This document shows positions 34,270 through 43,312 of a stretch of DNA of 64,000 nucleotides, piece after piece. The stretch is from Dyadobacter bucti. Its GTDB lineage: Bacteria > Bacteroidota > Bacteroidia > Cytophagales > Spirosomataceae. The stretch covers positions 558,001 through 622,000 of the forward strand of contig NZ_SWFP01000003.1 of the NCBI RefSeq assembly GCF_005869225.1. The letters run 5' to 3'. Position 1 is the first letter of the stretch; every line of letters begins with the position of its first letter. A program made the position numbers and the translations under genes. Below the pieces are notes generated by a model that had not been told where the DNA came from, made no database searches, and saw only the letters and a program-made list of their open reading frames with translations.

Positions 34270-35580
34270 TCAGAACACTCCGGACCAGTTTCCCTGACGG
34301 TAATATTGTAATAATCTTTGTTGCATTAAAAAATCGTACTTCGCCTGGATCGCGTTGGCCTGTGCCTTTGCAAGGTTCGCTTTGGCCAGGGAATATTCGA
34401 AAATATTGGCTATACCTGCATTCAGCTTACTCTCAACCAATGCGAAATTTGCCTTCAGCGATTCAGACTGTTCTTCGGCGGCTGAATATTTATCCGCCAT
34501 GGCATTCATATTCAAAACCGCCAGTTCGATCGCCTGTCTCAGCTGCTGATTGGTGACATCGAGCGTGTTCTGAGCAAGCCTTTCCTGCACTTTTGCCGAA
34601 GCTACTCTCGGGCGTGTTACCCAGCGGCCCATGATCGGGATGTTCAGACCGAGGCTGACATATCCGTTCCGGGTTGCATTCAACTGTTTGAAATACGCGA
34701 GTTCATTGTTGGTCGATGCGTAAAACGCTCCGAAACCTGCTCCGAGTGAAAGTGAAGGAAAATTGCTGGCTTTGATGGATTTGACCTGGTAGGAAAAGCT
34801 CTGACGATAAAGTTCGGCGCTTTTGAGTTCAGGAAAGGTCAGCTGCGCCTCCTTGAAAATAGTCATTGCATCGTCTCTGTGCTTGGTAGTATCTCCGGCA
34901 GTCAGCGCTTCAAATTCCACTTTGTCGTCCGGCGCGATATTGATTCTCTGAAACAGCGCAAGTCTGGCGGTACGGTAGTTGTTTAATGCCGTGACCTGAT
35001 CGAATTTGTCATTGGCCAGCTGTGCTTTGATCTCATAAAGCAAATTGGATCCGATAATTCCCGCATTAACCTGTTTGGAAACCCTGTCAACCTGTTGTTC
35101 AGAAGATTGTACCTGCTGGATGGCAGCTTCCAGTAACGCTTTGGTGGCCAGAACATTTACATAACCCTGCATCAAAAGAACGGTTTGTGCGTTCAGTACC
35201 GCGGTACGGTTTTCTATGGCCGACTCTTTCAGCAGCACATTCTGACGGATCTGGTTCTGTAATTTAAATCCCTGAAAAACAGGAACCTGAAATCTCGATC
35301 CCAGTGAACTGTTATTGTAAACCTGATCGATATACGCATTGGTATATTGGTCAATGCTCCGGCCGATGTTAACACTCTGGTCAACGCTGATATTGATCTG
35401 AGGCAGGATTTGCGAACGGACCTGGCGCAGATTGGCTTGCGCCGCTTCTGCCTGGAGATTTCCCTGCTGGTAGGTCAGGTTGTTTTTTGTCAGCAAATCG
35501 ACACATTCGGCCAGGGTCAGAACATCCTGTGCACGGGTGACTGCCGGGAAAAGCAGAAGAAGCAGAATTAATTGTTTCAT
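34270..35580 (-). CDS. TolC-family outer-membrane efflux protein
   Basis: The protein has 436 residues from ATG 35580; a TTG seven codons earlier would overlap the previous gene and is less likely. The signal peptide ends VTRAQ. The mature start DVLTLAECVDLLTKNN and long helical repeats (NLQAEAAQANLRQVRSQILPQINIS and a second set from about residue 220) are the TolC duplication. It gives the outer-membrane channel of a tripartite pump. It follows the ABC ATPase gene by 13 bp; no periplasmic adaptor is encoded here. Confidence 0.9.
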   Translation of the reverse strand: MKQLILLLLLFPAVTRAQDVLTLAECVDLLTKNNLTYQQGNLQAEAAQANLRQVRSQILPQINISVDQSVNIGRSIDQYTNAYIDQVYNNSSLGSRFQVPVFQGFKLQNQIRQNVLLKESAIENRTAVLNAQTVLLMQGYVNVLATKALLEAAIQQVQSSEQQVDRVSKQVNAGIIGSNLLYEIKAQLANDKFDQVTALNNYRTARLALFQRINIAPDDKVEFEALTAGDTTKHRDDAMTIFKEAQLTFPELKSAELYRQSFSYQVKSIKASNFPSLSLGAGFGAFYASTNNELAYFKQLNATRNGYVSLGLNIPIMGRWVTRPRVASAKVQERLAQNTLDVTNQQLRQAIELAVLNMNAMADKYSAAEEQSESLKANFALVESKLNAGIANIFEYSLAKANLAKAQANAIQAKYDFLMQQRLLQYYRQGNWSGVF

Positions 35581-35593
35581 GGCTAATATTCTT

Positions 35594-36256
35594 TTACGCA
35601 AGCCAACCGTCCTTCAATCGTACCACGCGGTTTCCGTAACCTGCATTGATTTCGGAATGGGTGACCTGAACGATCGTTACTTTGTCTTCCTGGTTAAGTT
35701 TTTGAAATAATTCCATAATTTCTATCGACTGCTCGGAGTGAAGGTTGCCGGTTGGTTCATCCGCAAAAATCACTTTTGGATTGTGCACAATGGCGCGGGC
35801 AACACCCACCAATTGCTGCTGTCCGCCCGACAACTGGTGCGGGAACAGATCTTTTTTGGCAACCATGTTAAAGCGGTCAAGCAACTCGGCTACCCTGCTT
35901 TTACGCTCAGACGATGGGGTGCCCTTGTATAAAAGAGGTGTTTCGATGTTTTCATAAACCGTCAGCTCATCGATAAGGTGATACGCCTGAAATACGAACC
36001 CGATATGATGGCGGTGCAATTCCGTGCGTTTTTTTTCTGAGAGTTTCTGGACAGGTTCATCCAGAAAAAGATATTCACCTTCTGAGGGTTCTTCGAGTAA
36101 ACCAAGGATATGGAGCAAGGTCGATTTCCCTGAACCTGATGGTCCCATAATCGATACGAACTCGCCCTCTTTGATATGTAAATCAATGTGCCGCAAAACA
36201 TATGTCTTGCCAAAACCTGCCGGGTAATACTTTGATATTTTGTCTAACTTAATCAT
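35594..36256 (-). CDS. ABC transporter ATPase (LolD/MacB-N type)
   Basis: The protein has 220 residues from ATG 36256. Walker [13 protein letters not shown]-loop FVFQAYHLI, signature [15 protein letters not shown] (LSGGQ), Walker [13 protein letters not shown] and the H-loop THSEI are intact. It has the size of the LolD class, which works with FtsX-type permeases such as the one at 38017-40437. Together with TolC it forms the cytoplasmic and outer parts of an export route; the permease gene is separated by the alkaline phosphatase. Confidence 0.92.
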   Translation of the reverse strand: MIKLDKISKYYPAGFGKTYVLRHIDLHIKEGEFVSIMGPSGSGKSTLLHILGLLEEPSEGEYLFLDEPVQKLSEKKRTELHRHHIGFVFQAYHLIDELTVYENIETPLLYKGTPSSERKSRVAELLDRFNMVAKKDLFPHQLSGGQQQLVGVARAIVHNPKVIFADEPTGNLHSEQSIEIMELFQKLNQEDKVTIVQVTHSEINAGYGNRVVRLKDGWLA

Positions 36257-36404
36257 GAGAATTGGGATTTGAGATTTTTGGTACAATTAAAGATAACCTG
36301 ATTTAAAAACAATGTTCGTACCTGAACCTCTTTTGCCAATCCTATTTTAAAAAGCCTTGCCAAAAGGATAAGTGTTTGACAGGCATTGTTTTAGGTTTTG
36401 TCTT

Positions 36405-36457
36405 TAAAAACGAACCGTCCGAAATCGTACAAAATGTGTACGGTATCGGACGGTTCG
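36405..36457 (-). terminator. Terminator of the alkaline phosphatase gene
   Basis: CGAACCGTCCGA (36411-36422) pairs with TCGGACGGTTCG (36446-36457), and an inner CGTAC/GTACG stem extends it. On the minus strand TTTTTAAAG follows. It begins 22 bp after the phosphatase stop. Confidence 0.85.
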
Positions 36458-36479
36458 GAATATGCGGTATTTTGATGAC

Positions 36480-37919
36480 CTAACTGGCTGTTTTTACGTC
36501 GGTTACATTCAGCATAAACTGGTGCAGTTCCGTGTTGCGGACAAATGGTTTGAGCCATTCACTCCCCGGCCCGAACATCGCCAGCTCAACATAATCAGAA
36601 GAATGGTCCATCCCCGACCAGTTGATGTAGGTATACGCCGACTGGATCAGAGCCAGCTCTTTGAAAGGTAGCTTTTTAGGATTGTACAGCCCTTCCTGAT
36701 TGAGGGTAGTATAGTATTTCTGCAACCTTTCAGCCTCCTCTTTTTTGATCGCATAACCCTGGGCGGCTTCCAGTCTTTCTATGATCTGGGCAGCGGTGGA
36801 ATCCCGGTTCAGACCGTTCAACACCCAGTCGTTGGTATGTTTGGCTGTATGCAGGTAATCGAAATTTCTGCTATTCAATGTTCCGCCGAACAAGCCCGGA
36901 TTTCCGTTTCCATGATCGGTCGTGATGATAACCAGCGTTTCTTTGTCTTTTTCTGCAAAATCAATGGCTACTTTGATCGCATCGTCGAACGCAACCTGGT
37001 CGTAAAGAGCTGCAACCGTGTCATTGGAATGTGCAGCCCAGTCCACTTTACCGCCCTCGACCTGCATCACAAATCCTTTTTTATTGGTATTCAGCTTTTC
37101 AATAGCCTTTCTGGTCATTTCCGCAAGAGTTGGTACCTCTTTCTTCAATGTCGCGTCATGCAGCTGATCGAGTGTATAAGGCAGCGCATCCTTGCCGAAA
37201 ATTCCAAGCAGAGGCTGGCTGCCCTGGGCCGGAACATTCATCATCGCCTCTTTATTACGCACGACCTGATATCCATTATCTGCAAAGCTTTTGAACAGAT
37301 CTGTTTTATCTTCCCGGCTGTCGGCGCTGAAATACTTGGCGCCGCCGCCCATCATGACATCGAATTTCAACGGAAGGTATTGCATCGCGATTTCTCCCTG
37401 ATCACCCCGGGAGCTGTTGCTGATGCAAAAGCCGGCCGGAGTAGCATGCGTGATAGGCACAGTGGTGACGCAGCCCACGGATTTTCCGGCAGCCTTAAAT
37501 TTTTGAAGGATAGGTTTGTTCAAAGTACCGTCAGGATTAGCATTCAACGATCCGTTGTTCACGCGCACACCGCCGCCCCATGCAGAGCTGCTGGCGGCCG
37601 AGTCGGTAACTACCGAATCTGCCGATGCGGTATCCATTAGTGCCCGCTGTGCTTTGTTATCGGTATATAATTGCATCCAGTGGCCTATCCGGCCTTCTTG
37701 ACGCTGGGTCAGCAAACTAGCCATGTTCAGCGTGCTGGTGCTCATACCATCACTGACCATAAAAATGATATTTTTCGCCGTTTTGGAATTTCCTTTGCGC
37801 CGGTCGGACCGGTCCGTTGCGCCGCTGGATTGAAAGGGCAGCAGGAGTGATGTTCCCAGAACTGTCAGGGAGGAATTTCGGAAGAACTCTCTTCTTCTCA
37901 TGGATGTACCAATCTTCAT
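36480..37919 (-). CDS. Alkaline phosphatase, Tat-exported
   Basis: The protein has 479 residues. A twin-arginine signal is read as MRRREFFRNSSLTVLGTSLLL; the ATG at 37919 adds six residues ahead of an alternative ATG at 37901. Metal and active-site motifs: IFMVSDGMS (Asp), VVTDSAASSSAWGGG with the nucleophile Ser, HATPAGF, EGGKVDWAAHSND, and ITTDHGNG. It removes phosphate from monoesters in the periplasm; a role in phosphate scavenging is inferred. It lies between the ABC/TolC pair and the FtsX-like permease gene on the same strand. Confidence 0.93.
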   Translation of the reverse strand: MKIGTSMRRREFFRNSSLTVLGTSLLLPFQSSGATDRSDRRKGNSKTAKNIIFMVSDGMSTSTLNMASLLTQRQEGRIGHWMQLYTDNKAQRALMDTASADSVVTDSAASSSAWGGGVRVNNGSLNANPDGTLNKPILQKFKAAGKSVGCVTTVPITHATPAGFCISNSSRGDQGEIAMQYLPLKFDVMMGGGAKYFSADSREDKTDLFKSFADNGYQVVRNKEAMMNVPAQGSQPLLGIFGKDALPYTLDQLHDATLKKEVPTLAEMTRKAIEKLNTNKKGFVMQVEGGKVDWAAHSNDTVAALYDQVAFDDAIKVAIDFAEKDKETLVIITTDHGNGNPGLFGGTLNSRNFDYLHTAKHTNDWVLNGLNRDSTAAQIIERLEAAQGYAIKKEEAERLQKYYTTLNQEGLYNPKKLPFKELALIQSAYTYINWSGMDHSSDYVELAMFGPGSEWLKPFVRNTELHQFMLNVTDVKTAS

Positions 37920-38016
37920 AAGTCAAAAAAATAATGATCTGACCAATGTAAGACGGTGGTGTTATCACATGATTTTGACAATGTAAAGGTTGTGTTAAAC
38001 AATTGGTTTGGCTTAA

Positions 38017-40437
38017 TTAATCGACGCGTAACAACTTTGCCGGGCTTATCCCAGCCGCTTTTGCCCCTTGTAAGCCCACAGTGAAAAATGCGATCGCAAC
38101 TGCGGTTCCCCCGGACAGGACAAAGATCCACGCGGTAATATCAATGCGGTAGGCAAACCCGGCGAGCCAATGATTCATAAGGAGATAAGCTATGGGGCTG
38201 GCGATGAAGATCGCGGTGATTATCATTTTTACAAAGCTTTTGGAAAACAAAATAACGATATCGGAAACGCTAGCGCCGAGAACGATCCGGATACCGGTTT
38301 CACGGGTTCGCTGTGTAACCGACAGGTTGGCAAGACCGAAAAGCCCGATGCTGCAAATGAAGATCGACAGCGCGGTAGCATTTCCGATGATCTTTTGCCA
38401 TCTCAGTTCCTGTTCATAGTGTTTTGTATTCTCTTCATTCAGAAACGTATATGTAAATACGGCCCCGGGAAGTAGTTTTTTGAATGTTCTTTCAAGGGAG
38501 GAGATAGCCTCTTTCTGTTTTTTGTCATCAATTTTTACCCAAATCGCGTCCCCTCCGTATTGCCCGCTCGCCGGCATCACCATGGGTTGTATACGCTCGC
38601 GAAATGAACCGAAATGAAAATCGTTCACTACGCCTGCAATTGTAAAGTCTTCGTTTCCGGAATGGGAATCCGTTTTGATCAATGTGCCTACCGGGTTCTT
38701 TAAATCGGCCGCTTTTACAAATGCTTCATTTACAATAACCGCATACTTTTGGTCCGACGGAAACGATGGGGAAAAATTACGGCCCAGTTTCAGTTTTACT
38801 TCCATCATAGGCAGGTAATGCGGATCTATACTGCGGTAATAGCCAGGGATATTACGGTCCTGGATTTTTGTTTCCCGTATCCCAAATTCTCCTGCGAAAG
38901 ATATTTGCCGGATATTCGGGGTGTCGTGCAGCTCATTCCGGAATTTGGATGCTATGTCATGGTCAGCCATCAGGGCAGGGATATTTATTTTTAAGATTTG
39001 TTCCGGGTTGTAGCCAAGGTTTTTTGTTTTGATAAATTCCATTTGCCCGTAAAAAACCATCGTGGCAATGCCCAGGAAAATCGCAATGGAGAACTGAAAA
39101 ACGACCAGGGTTTTTCCAACAAGGTTCTTTCCGCCAAGCTTTTCCCTTTGATACAATACCTGCACGGGGCTGACTCCGGAAAGCAAATAAGCGGGGTAGA
39201 CGCCAGATAAAAGGTTGTTAATAAGAAAGATAAAGAAAATCCAGATCAGCAGGTTTGTCCGAAGTATCTCTTTGAAAACAATCTGTTTGCCCGCTAACTG
39301 GTTGAAAACGGGTATTGTCAGGTAGGCGATACCAATGGCACACACAAAGGCGATAATGCATAAAATTGCAGATTCACCCATCAACTGCATGAGGATCTGA
39401 ATCCTGCTGCTCCCCGACGCTTTTCTTATACCAACTTCTTTTGCCCTTTTTAAGGAATGGGCGATGGTTATGTTGATGAAATTGATGCTTGCCATTAGCA
39501 AAATGAACAACGCGATCCCCAGGAAAAGATAGGAGTATATGGGTTTGCTTCCGTTGATAACCCCGCCTTCACGGCTTTGACCCGAAATTTCCTGTGGATT
39601 AAGATGTATATCCGATATTTTTTGCAAGCCGTAAACAATTTGCGGCGACGACCCTGTTTGTTTTTTATGGGCCAGAAATTGTTCCCGTGAGTTGATCTCA
39701 TGAATCCGGTTGAATTTCCGAACGACCAAATCGGGATTGGCTTTCGGATGCAAAACCACGAAAGTACCCAGGTATGCATTCAGCCAGCTGGTATCATCGA
39801 ACGAAACCTGCATAAACCGGAACGGAAAAAGGATATCAAACTGAATCGAGGAATTTGCAGGCGGATCCTGGATCACTCCTGCAATAACCAGCGGTTTCCC
39901 GATCCGCATCGCGGAGGGGTCCGCGATCATCTCCAGCGTTTGGCCGGTGACATCGGTGCGATTAAAGAATTTGAGTGCTGTTCTTTCTGTTATCACTACC
40001 GAATTGACGTTCTTTAAAGCAGTGGCTGCATTTCCATAAAGCATTTTGAAGGAGAAAACGTTGAAAAAAGTGTCGTCTGCAAACAGTAACTGTAGCTTAA
40101 ACGCTTTGTTACAGGACTTCACATCGCCGTAAATATCACCTCCCATCAGTCTTGCGTATTGAAGTACTTCCGGAACCTGAGCTTTGAATGCAGGACCCTG
40201 CACCTGGCCTGTCCCGCCGCTTTTTACAATATTACCGTCCTGTATGACAGTACTTGTCACTCGGTATAAATGCGGGTTGTTGGAGTGAAATGTATCAAAA
40301 CTGTGCTCATCGGCAACATAGAGTGCTGCAAGAATAACGCATGCGGTACCTACGGACAACCCTGAAATATTGATACATGCATACAGCCTCGTCTGCCATA
40401 AATGGCGACGGGCAAGAACGAAGAAGTTTTTGAGCAT
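38017..40437 (-). CDS. MacB/FtsX-like ABC permease with two FtsX domains
   Basis: The protein has 806 residues with the doubled plan: helix 1 near residues 20-42 (YACINISGLSVGTACVILAALYVA), periplasmic MacB-PCD domain, three helices near 290-400, a connecting helix, a second periplasmic domain, and a last three-helix set near 680-800. The KRAKEVGIRKASGSSRIQIL and RTRETGIRIVLGASVSDIV segments are the paired family signatures. The ATPase must come from elsewhere, possibly the 35594-36256 gene. It starts 5 bp after the stop of the membrane-bound regulator gene, which shows one operon. Confidence 0.9.
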   Translation of the reverse strand: MLKNFFVLARRHLWQTRLYACINISGLSVGTACVILAALYVADEHSFDTFHSNNPHLYRVTSTVIQDGNIVKSGGTGQVQGPAFKAQVPEVLQYARLMGGDIYGDVKSCNKAFKLQLLFADDTFFNVFSFKMLYGNAATALKNVNSVVITERTALKFFNRTDVTGQTLEMIADPSAMRIGKPLVIAGVIQDPPANSSIQFDILFPFRFMQVSFDDTSWLNAYLGTFVVLHPKANPDLVVRKFNRIHEINSREQFLAHKKQTGSSPQIVYGLQKISDIHLNPQEISGQSREGGVINGSKPIYSYLFLGIALFILLMASINFINITIAHSLKRAKEVGIRKASGSSRIQILMQLMGESAILCIIAFVCAIGIAYLTIPVFNQLAGKQIVFKEILRTNLLIWIFFIFLINNLLSGVYPAYLLSGVSPVQVLYQREKLGGKNLVGKTLVVFQFSIAIFLGIATMVFYGQMEFIKTKNLGYNPEQILKINIPALMADHDIASKFRNELHDTPNIRQISFAGEFGIRETKIQDRNIPGYYRSIDPHYLPMMEVKLKLGRNFSPSFPSDQKYAVIVNEAFVKAADLKNPVGTLIKTDSHSGNEDFTIAGVVNDFHFGSFRERIQPMVMPASGQYGGDAIWVKIDDKKQKEAISSLERTFKKLLPGAVFTYTFLNEENTKHYEQELRWQKIIGNATALSIFICSIGLFGLANLSVTQRTRETGIRIVLGASVSDIVILFSKSFVKMIITAIFIASPIAYLLMNHWLAGFAYRIDITAWIFVLSGGTAVAIAFFTVGLQGAKAAGISPAKLLRVD

Positions 40438-40442
40438 GGATT

Positions 40443-41354
40443 TTAGGGAAGGACTTCCATTTTATAGCCGATGCTGTGAACGGCGGTGATTTTCACTTTC
40501 GGGTCTTTTATCAAGAGCTTCCTCAGCCTTGAAACAAACACGTCCACACTGCGGCCAACAATGACGCCTTCATCTTCCCAAACCGATTTGAGTATGAAGT
40601 CACGTTCAAGGATCTGATTGGAATGGGTTACAAAAAGATTGAGCAACTTCGTCTCCCTATATGTCAGGTTGTGCGTTGCTGTATCGGAAATCAGGGTTTG
40701 GTTTTGGGTGTCCAGTATGGAATTCCCGAACCCAATGCCGGTCGCAGCCGGAGCTATAAGGATTTCAGAAGCATTAACAGTTGCATCTTTTGACCGGGAT
40801 CTTTTCCAGGCGATAAACCAAAGCCCTGCCAGCGCGCCGCCGAAGGGCAACAGCCACCAGCTACCACTGCCCTGGGCAACGGGCGGTGCCATAATAAAAC
40901 TAACCTGGACATCATAACAACCTTCTTCACGCTGCCTGCCCTGGCAGGGTATGCCGCCTTTTTGATTCAAATCCTGAAAATTATAACCAAGCTGCAGCAC
41001 TTCGGTTCCGCATTTCGTCACCGCCACATTGTATCCTTCTGTAATTCCCTGCATTTCCAGTGATTGTTTCAGGAGGTCCGGCAATTTTTCATAGTCGAAC
41101 AAATGATCCACTTTGATAGAGAATGTACTCGCGCTAACCTGCCTGACAGGCGGGATCTGCGAAATGGAATCTCCGTTTGCGATGCGTAAATGATGGGCTG
41201 TACGTCGCAGTGCAAGGTTCGCTTTTTCTGCAAACCGGATAGCTTCATTATTAGCGATGGCCGGTTTCGGGCCAAATAACAACCCGGTCAATACCCATAA
41301 AACGAAAGATAGGTTTCGGGCAGATTCAAGCGGGTTGTTATACGATCCGGACAT
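40443..41354 (-). CDS. Membrane-bound winged-helix regulator (ToxR-like, reversed topology)
   Basis: The protein has 303 residues from ATG 41354. An N-terminal signal-like helix (FVLWVLTGLLFGPKPAIA), a periplasmic part with three cysteines (TKCGTE, IPCQGR, EGCYD), a second helix (WWLLPFGGALAGLWFIAW) and a C-terminal OmpR/PhoB-type winged helix (YRETKLLNLFVTHSNQILERDFIL and RSVDVFVSRLRKLL) are visible. This puts a sensor outside and a DNA-binding domain inside, one chain, no kinase. It probably senses an envelope signal and controls the permease gene behind it and the small gene before it. Four GTAAAA direct repeats lie at its promoter. Confidence 0.82.
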   Translation of the reverse strand: MSGSYNNPLESARNLSFVLWVLTGLLFGPKPAIANNEAIRFAEKANLALRRTAHHLRIANGDSISQIPPVRQVSASTFSIKVDHLFDYEKLPDLLKQSLEMQGITEGYNVAVTKCGTEVLQLGYNFQDLNQKGGIPCQGRQREEGCYDVQVSFIMAPPVAQGSGSWWLLPFGGALAGLWFIAWKRSRSKDATVNASEILIAPAATGIGFGNSILDTQNQTLISDTATHNLTYRETKLLNLFVTHSNQILERDFILKSVWEDEGVIVGRSVDVFVSRLRKLLIKDPKVKITAVHSIGYKMEVLP

Positions 41355-41365
41355 GCTTTTCTTTC

Positions 41366-41575
41366 TTAACAATTGTCTTTTTTCTTAACGGGCATATTCG
41401 AGGCAGGGCCGAACCAATGAAAAACCGGAACCACTTGCGCACTGTCTGCCGGAGCTACCTTCTCTGTTTTTACGGGTTTTTTGGCTGGTTCTTTACCTTC
41501 CTTTCCTTCCGGAAGTGCAATGGAGGTGGATACGGCCAGTAACACAACGCAGATAAAAACGCTTACATTTTTCAT
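41366..41575 (-). CDS. Small exported protein of unknown function
   Basis: The protein has 69 residues. A signal peptide (FICVVLLAVSTSIALP) is followed by a lysine-rich segment (KEGKEPAKKPVKTEK) and a C-terminal part VVPVFHWFGPASNMPVKKKDNC that ends in cysteine. It is the first gene of the operon with the membrane-bound regulator (11 bp to the next ATG) and the permease. A role as periplasmic cue or partner of the regulator is a guess from the layout. Confidence 0.65.
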   Translation of the reverse strand: MKNVSVFICVVLLAVSTSIALPEGKEGKEPAKKPVKTEKVAPADSAQVVPVFHWFGPASNMPVKKKDNC

Positions 41576-41601
41576 ATTTTCCTCTGTTTAAATGAACAGA
41601 A

Positions 41602-41609
41602 CAAATGTA
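41602..41609 (-). promoter_or_regulatory. -7 element of the small protein/regulator/permease operon
   Basis: On the minus strand TACATTTG matches TAnnTTTG exactly, 27 bp upstream of the small-protein ATG. No TTG lies at the -33 position; instead the direct repeats of 41632-41671 begin there, as at an activator-dependent promoter. Confidence 0.5.
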
Positions 41610-41631
41610 TCGAGGAGTAAATTATCTGCTG

Positions 41632-41671
41632 GTAAAAGCCTGTAAAACCTTGTAAACGAAATGTAAAACCA
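41632..41671. promoter_or_regulatory. Four GTAAAA direct repeats, candidate regulator sites
   Basis: GTAAAA or GTAAAC occurs at 41632, 41642, 41652 and 41663, spacing 10, 10 and 11 bp, in the form TGTAAAACCT/TGTAAACGAA/TGTAAAACCA. OmpR/PhoB-type winged helices bind direct repeats at 10-11 bp, and this operon encodes such a regulator. Confidence 0.55.
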
Positions 41672-41792
41672 TGTTATTTTTTTTGCGATCATGGTCATAC
41701 GATTATAGATACAAACTACATTAAATTTCCATTAATCAAGAACATAACACTCGGTCAAAAGTGTTACTTTAAAAACAAAAGGAATAAAAAGT

Positions 41793-43037
41793 TTGAAAAC
41801 CATCTCCCGACAGGATCCCTACGCTGCACTACGCTACTCAGATTTCAGATTTTACATCTCCAATACATTCCTTTTTTCAGCGACTATCCTGATTCAGGAA
41901 GTCATCGTTGCGTACGAATTATATAAAATGACCCATGATCCCCTCGCCCTCGGATTGATCGGGCTCGCGGAGGTGATCCCGTTTATTATAACTTCCCTGC
42001 TCGGCGGATATATCGCCGACCAGAAGAACAAGACCACGATCATGCACATCAGTCTTGTTGTCATTTTGTTCGGTTCCGTCATACTTTATACTGCTTTTCA
42101 GCCGGTCATTTACAATGCATTGAGCCAGGGACAGCATCTGGCGGCGATCTACCTTGTTTTCGCGTTGATCGGGTTTGCGAAAGGATTTTATTCCCCGGCG
42201 TCCAGTTCGCTGAAACCGTTTCTTGTACCGCGCACGATTTATCATAATTCGTCCACATGGAGCAGCTCATTTTCCCAGGCGGGCGCTATAACCGGTCCGG
42301 CCGCAGCAGGATTTTTATATGCCTACATGGGGCTGACGCACACATTATTGATCGTGATCGCCAATTTTGTGGTCTGCTGGATATTACTCGGGTTGATCAA
42401 AACGCGACCGGAGTTTCCTAAAATTGTTACTCCTCTGATGGAAAGCTTAAAGGAAGGCTTCCGGTTTGTATTTAAAACGAGGATCGTACTTTATGCAATT
42501 TCTCTTGACTTGTTTTCTGTGCTTTTTGGCGGGGTAGTGGCTATTTTGCCGGTTTTTGCAGAGGATATTCTCAAAGTAGGGCCAGAAGGATTGGGCCTGC
42601 TCCGGGCTGCGCCTTCTATCGGCTCACTGCTGACGATGTTTGCGATGGCATACTTCCCGCCCACGCGCAATGCCTGGCGGAATATGCTGATCGCCGTGGC
42701 TGGTTTCGGGATTTTCACAATCGTATTTGCACTGTCGACCAACTTCCTTTTATCCTGTGCTGCGCTTTTCGCAACCGGCGTTTTTGATAGTGTAAGCGTC
42801 ATTGTGCGGCAGACTATCCTGCAAATTTACCCGCCGGATGAAATGCGCGGCCGCGTCGCGGCAGTAAACGGGATGTTCGTCAGTTCGTCGAATGAGCTCG
42901 GCGCATTCGAATCCGGTGTTATGGCCAAAGCATTTGGAACGGTTCCTTCGGTTCTGGCAGGAGGCGTTTTTACGCTCATTGTCGTTGGCTGGATCTATGC
43001 GAGATCAAAGGATTTGTTTGCTGTGCGATTGAGTTAG
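41793..43037 (+). CDS. MFS transporter (EntS-like exporter)
   Basis: The protein has 414 residues and about 12 helices. No ATG exists before the first helix; TTG at 41793 has AGGA 10 bases ahead and gives MKTISRQDPYAALRYSDFRFY, the usual start of this sub-family. The A-motif region is LLGGYIADQKNKTTIM and the second half has PPDEMRGRVAAVNGMF. The nearest named relatives export siderophores or act as multidrug pumps; the substrate cannot be read. A terminator follows at 43159. Confidence 0.87.
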   Translation: MKTISRQDPYAALRYSDFRFYISNTFLFSATILIQEVIVAYELYKMTHDPLALGLIGLAEVIPFIITSLLGGYIADQKNKTTIMHISLVVILFGSVILYTAFQPVIYNALSQGQHLAAIYLVFALIGFAKGFYSPASSSLKPFLVPRTIYHNSSTWSSSFSQAGAITGPAAAGFLYAYMGLTHTLLIVIANFVVCWILLGLIKTRPEFPKIVTPLMESLKEGFRFVFKTRIVLYAISLDLFSVLFGGVVAILPVFAEDILKVGPEGLGLLRAAPSIGSLLTMFAMAYFPPTRNAWRNMLIAVAGFGIFTIVFALSTNFLLSCAALFATGVFDSVSVIVRQTILQIYPPDEMRGRVAAVNGMFVSSSNELGAFESGVMAKAFGTVPSVLAGGVFTLIVVGWIYARSKDLFAVRLS

Positions 43038-43158
43038 GGCTTTCAGCAGTCGGCTGTCAGCTTTCGGTTTTTTTGGCTTCTTATTAAAAACAGGCCATAT
43101 ATCAATGTCAAAACAAACGGCAGCCACTCATTGTAATTACTTGCGGTTTATTTTATAA

Positions 43159-43191
43159 AAGACTGGCGGAGCGATTCGGCCGGTCTTTTTT
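43159..43191 (+). terminator. Terminator of the MFS gene
   Basis: AAGACTGGC (43159-43167) pairs with GCCGGTCTT (43179-43187), one wobble, then six T in total at 43186-43191. Confidence 0.75.
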
Positions 43192-43243
43192 GTCTCATCC
43201 GTCAAAATTTAAACTCTTCTTCCTGCATTGCCGGCAAAATCCC

Positions 43244-43251
43244 TAATTTTG
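43244..43251 (+). promoter_or_regulatory. -7 element upstream of glyS
   Basis: TAATTTTG, followed by C, matches TAnnTTTG; the same CTAATTTTGC core occurs before nusB. A -33 TTG at the standard distance is not evident. Confidence 0.45.
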
Positions 43252-43312
43252 CCAAATTCATGATTTTGATGGATTGTTTATTGTTTTTTAAATTGATTTT
43301 TAACCAAATAGA

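Noticed and set aside
36411..36457. Long palindrome considered as a recombination or attC-like site
   Set aside because: It follows the phosphatase stop by 22 bp with a T-rich tail on the coding strand; an intrinsic terminator explains it fully.
43038..43312. Possible tRNA or riboswitch ahead of glyS
   Set aside because: No cloverleaf or T-box element could be drawn; the region is explained by the MFS terminator and a promoter match.
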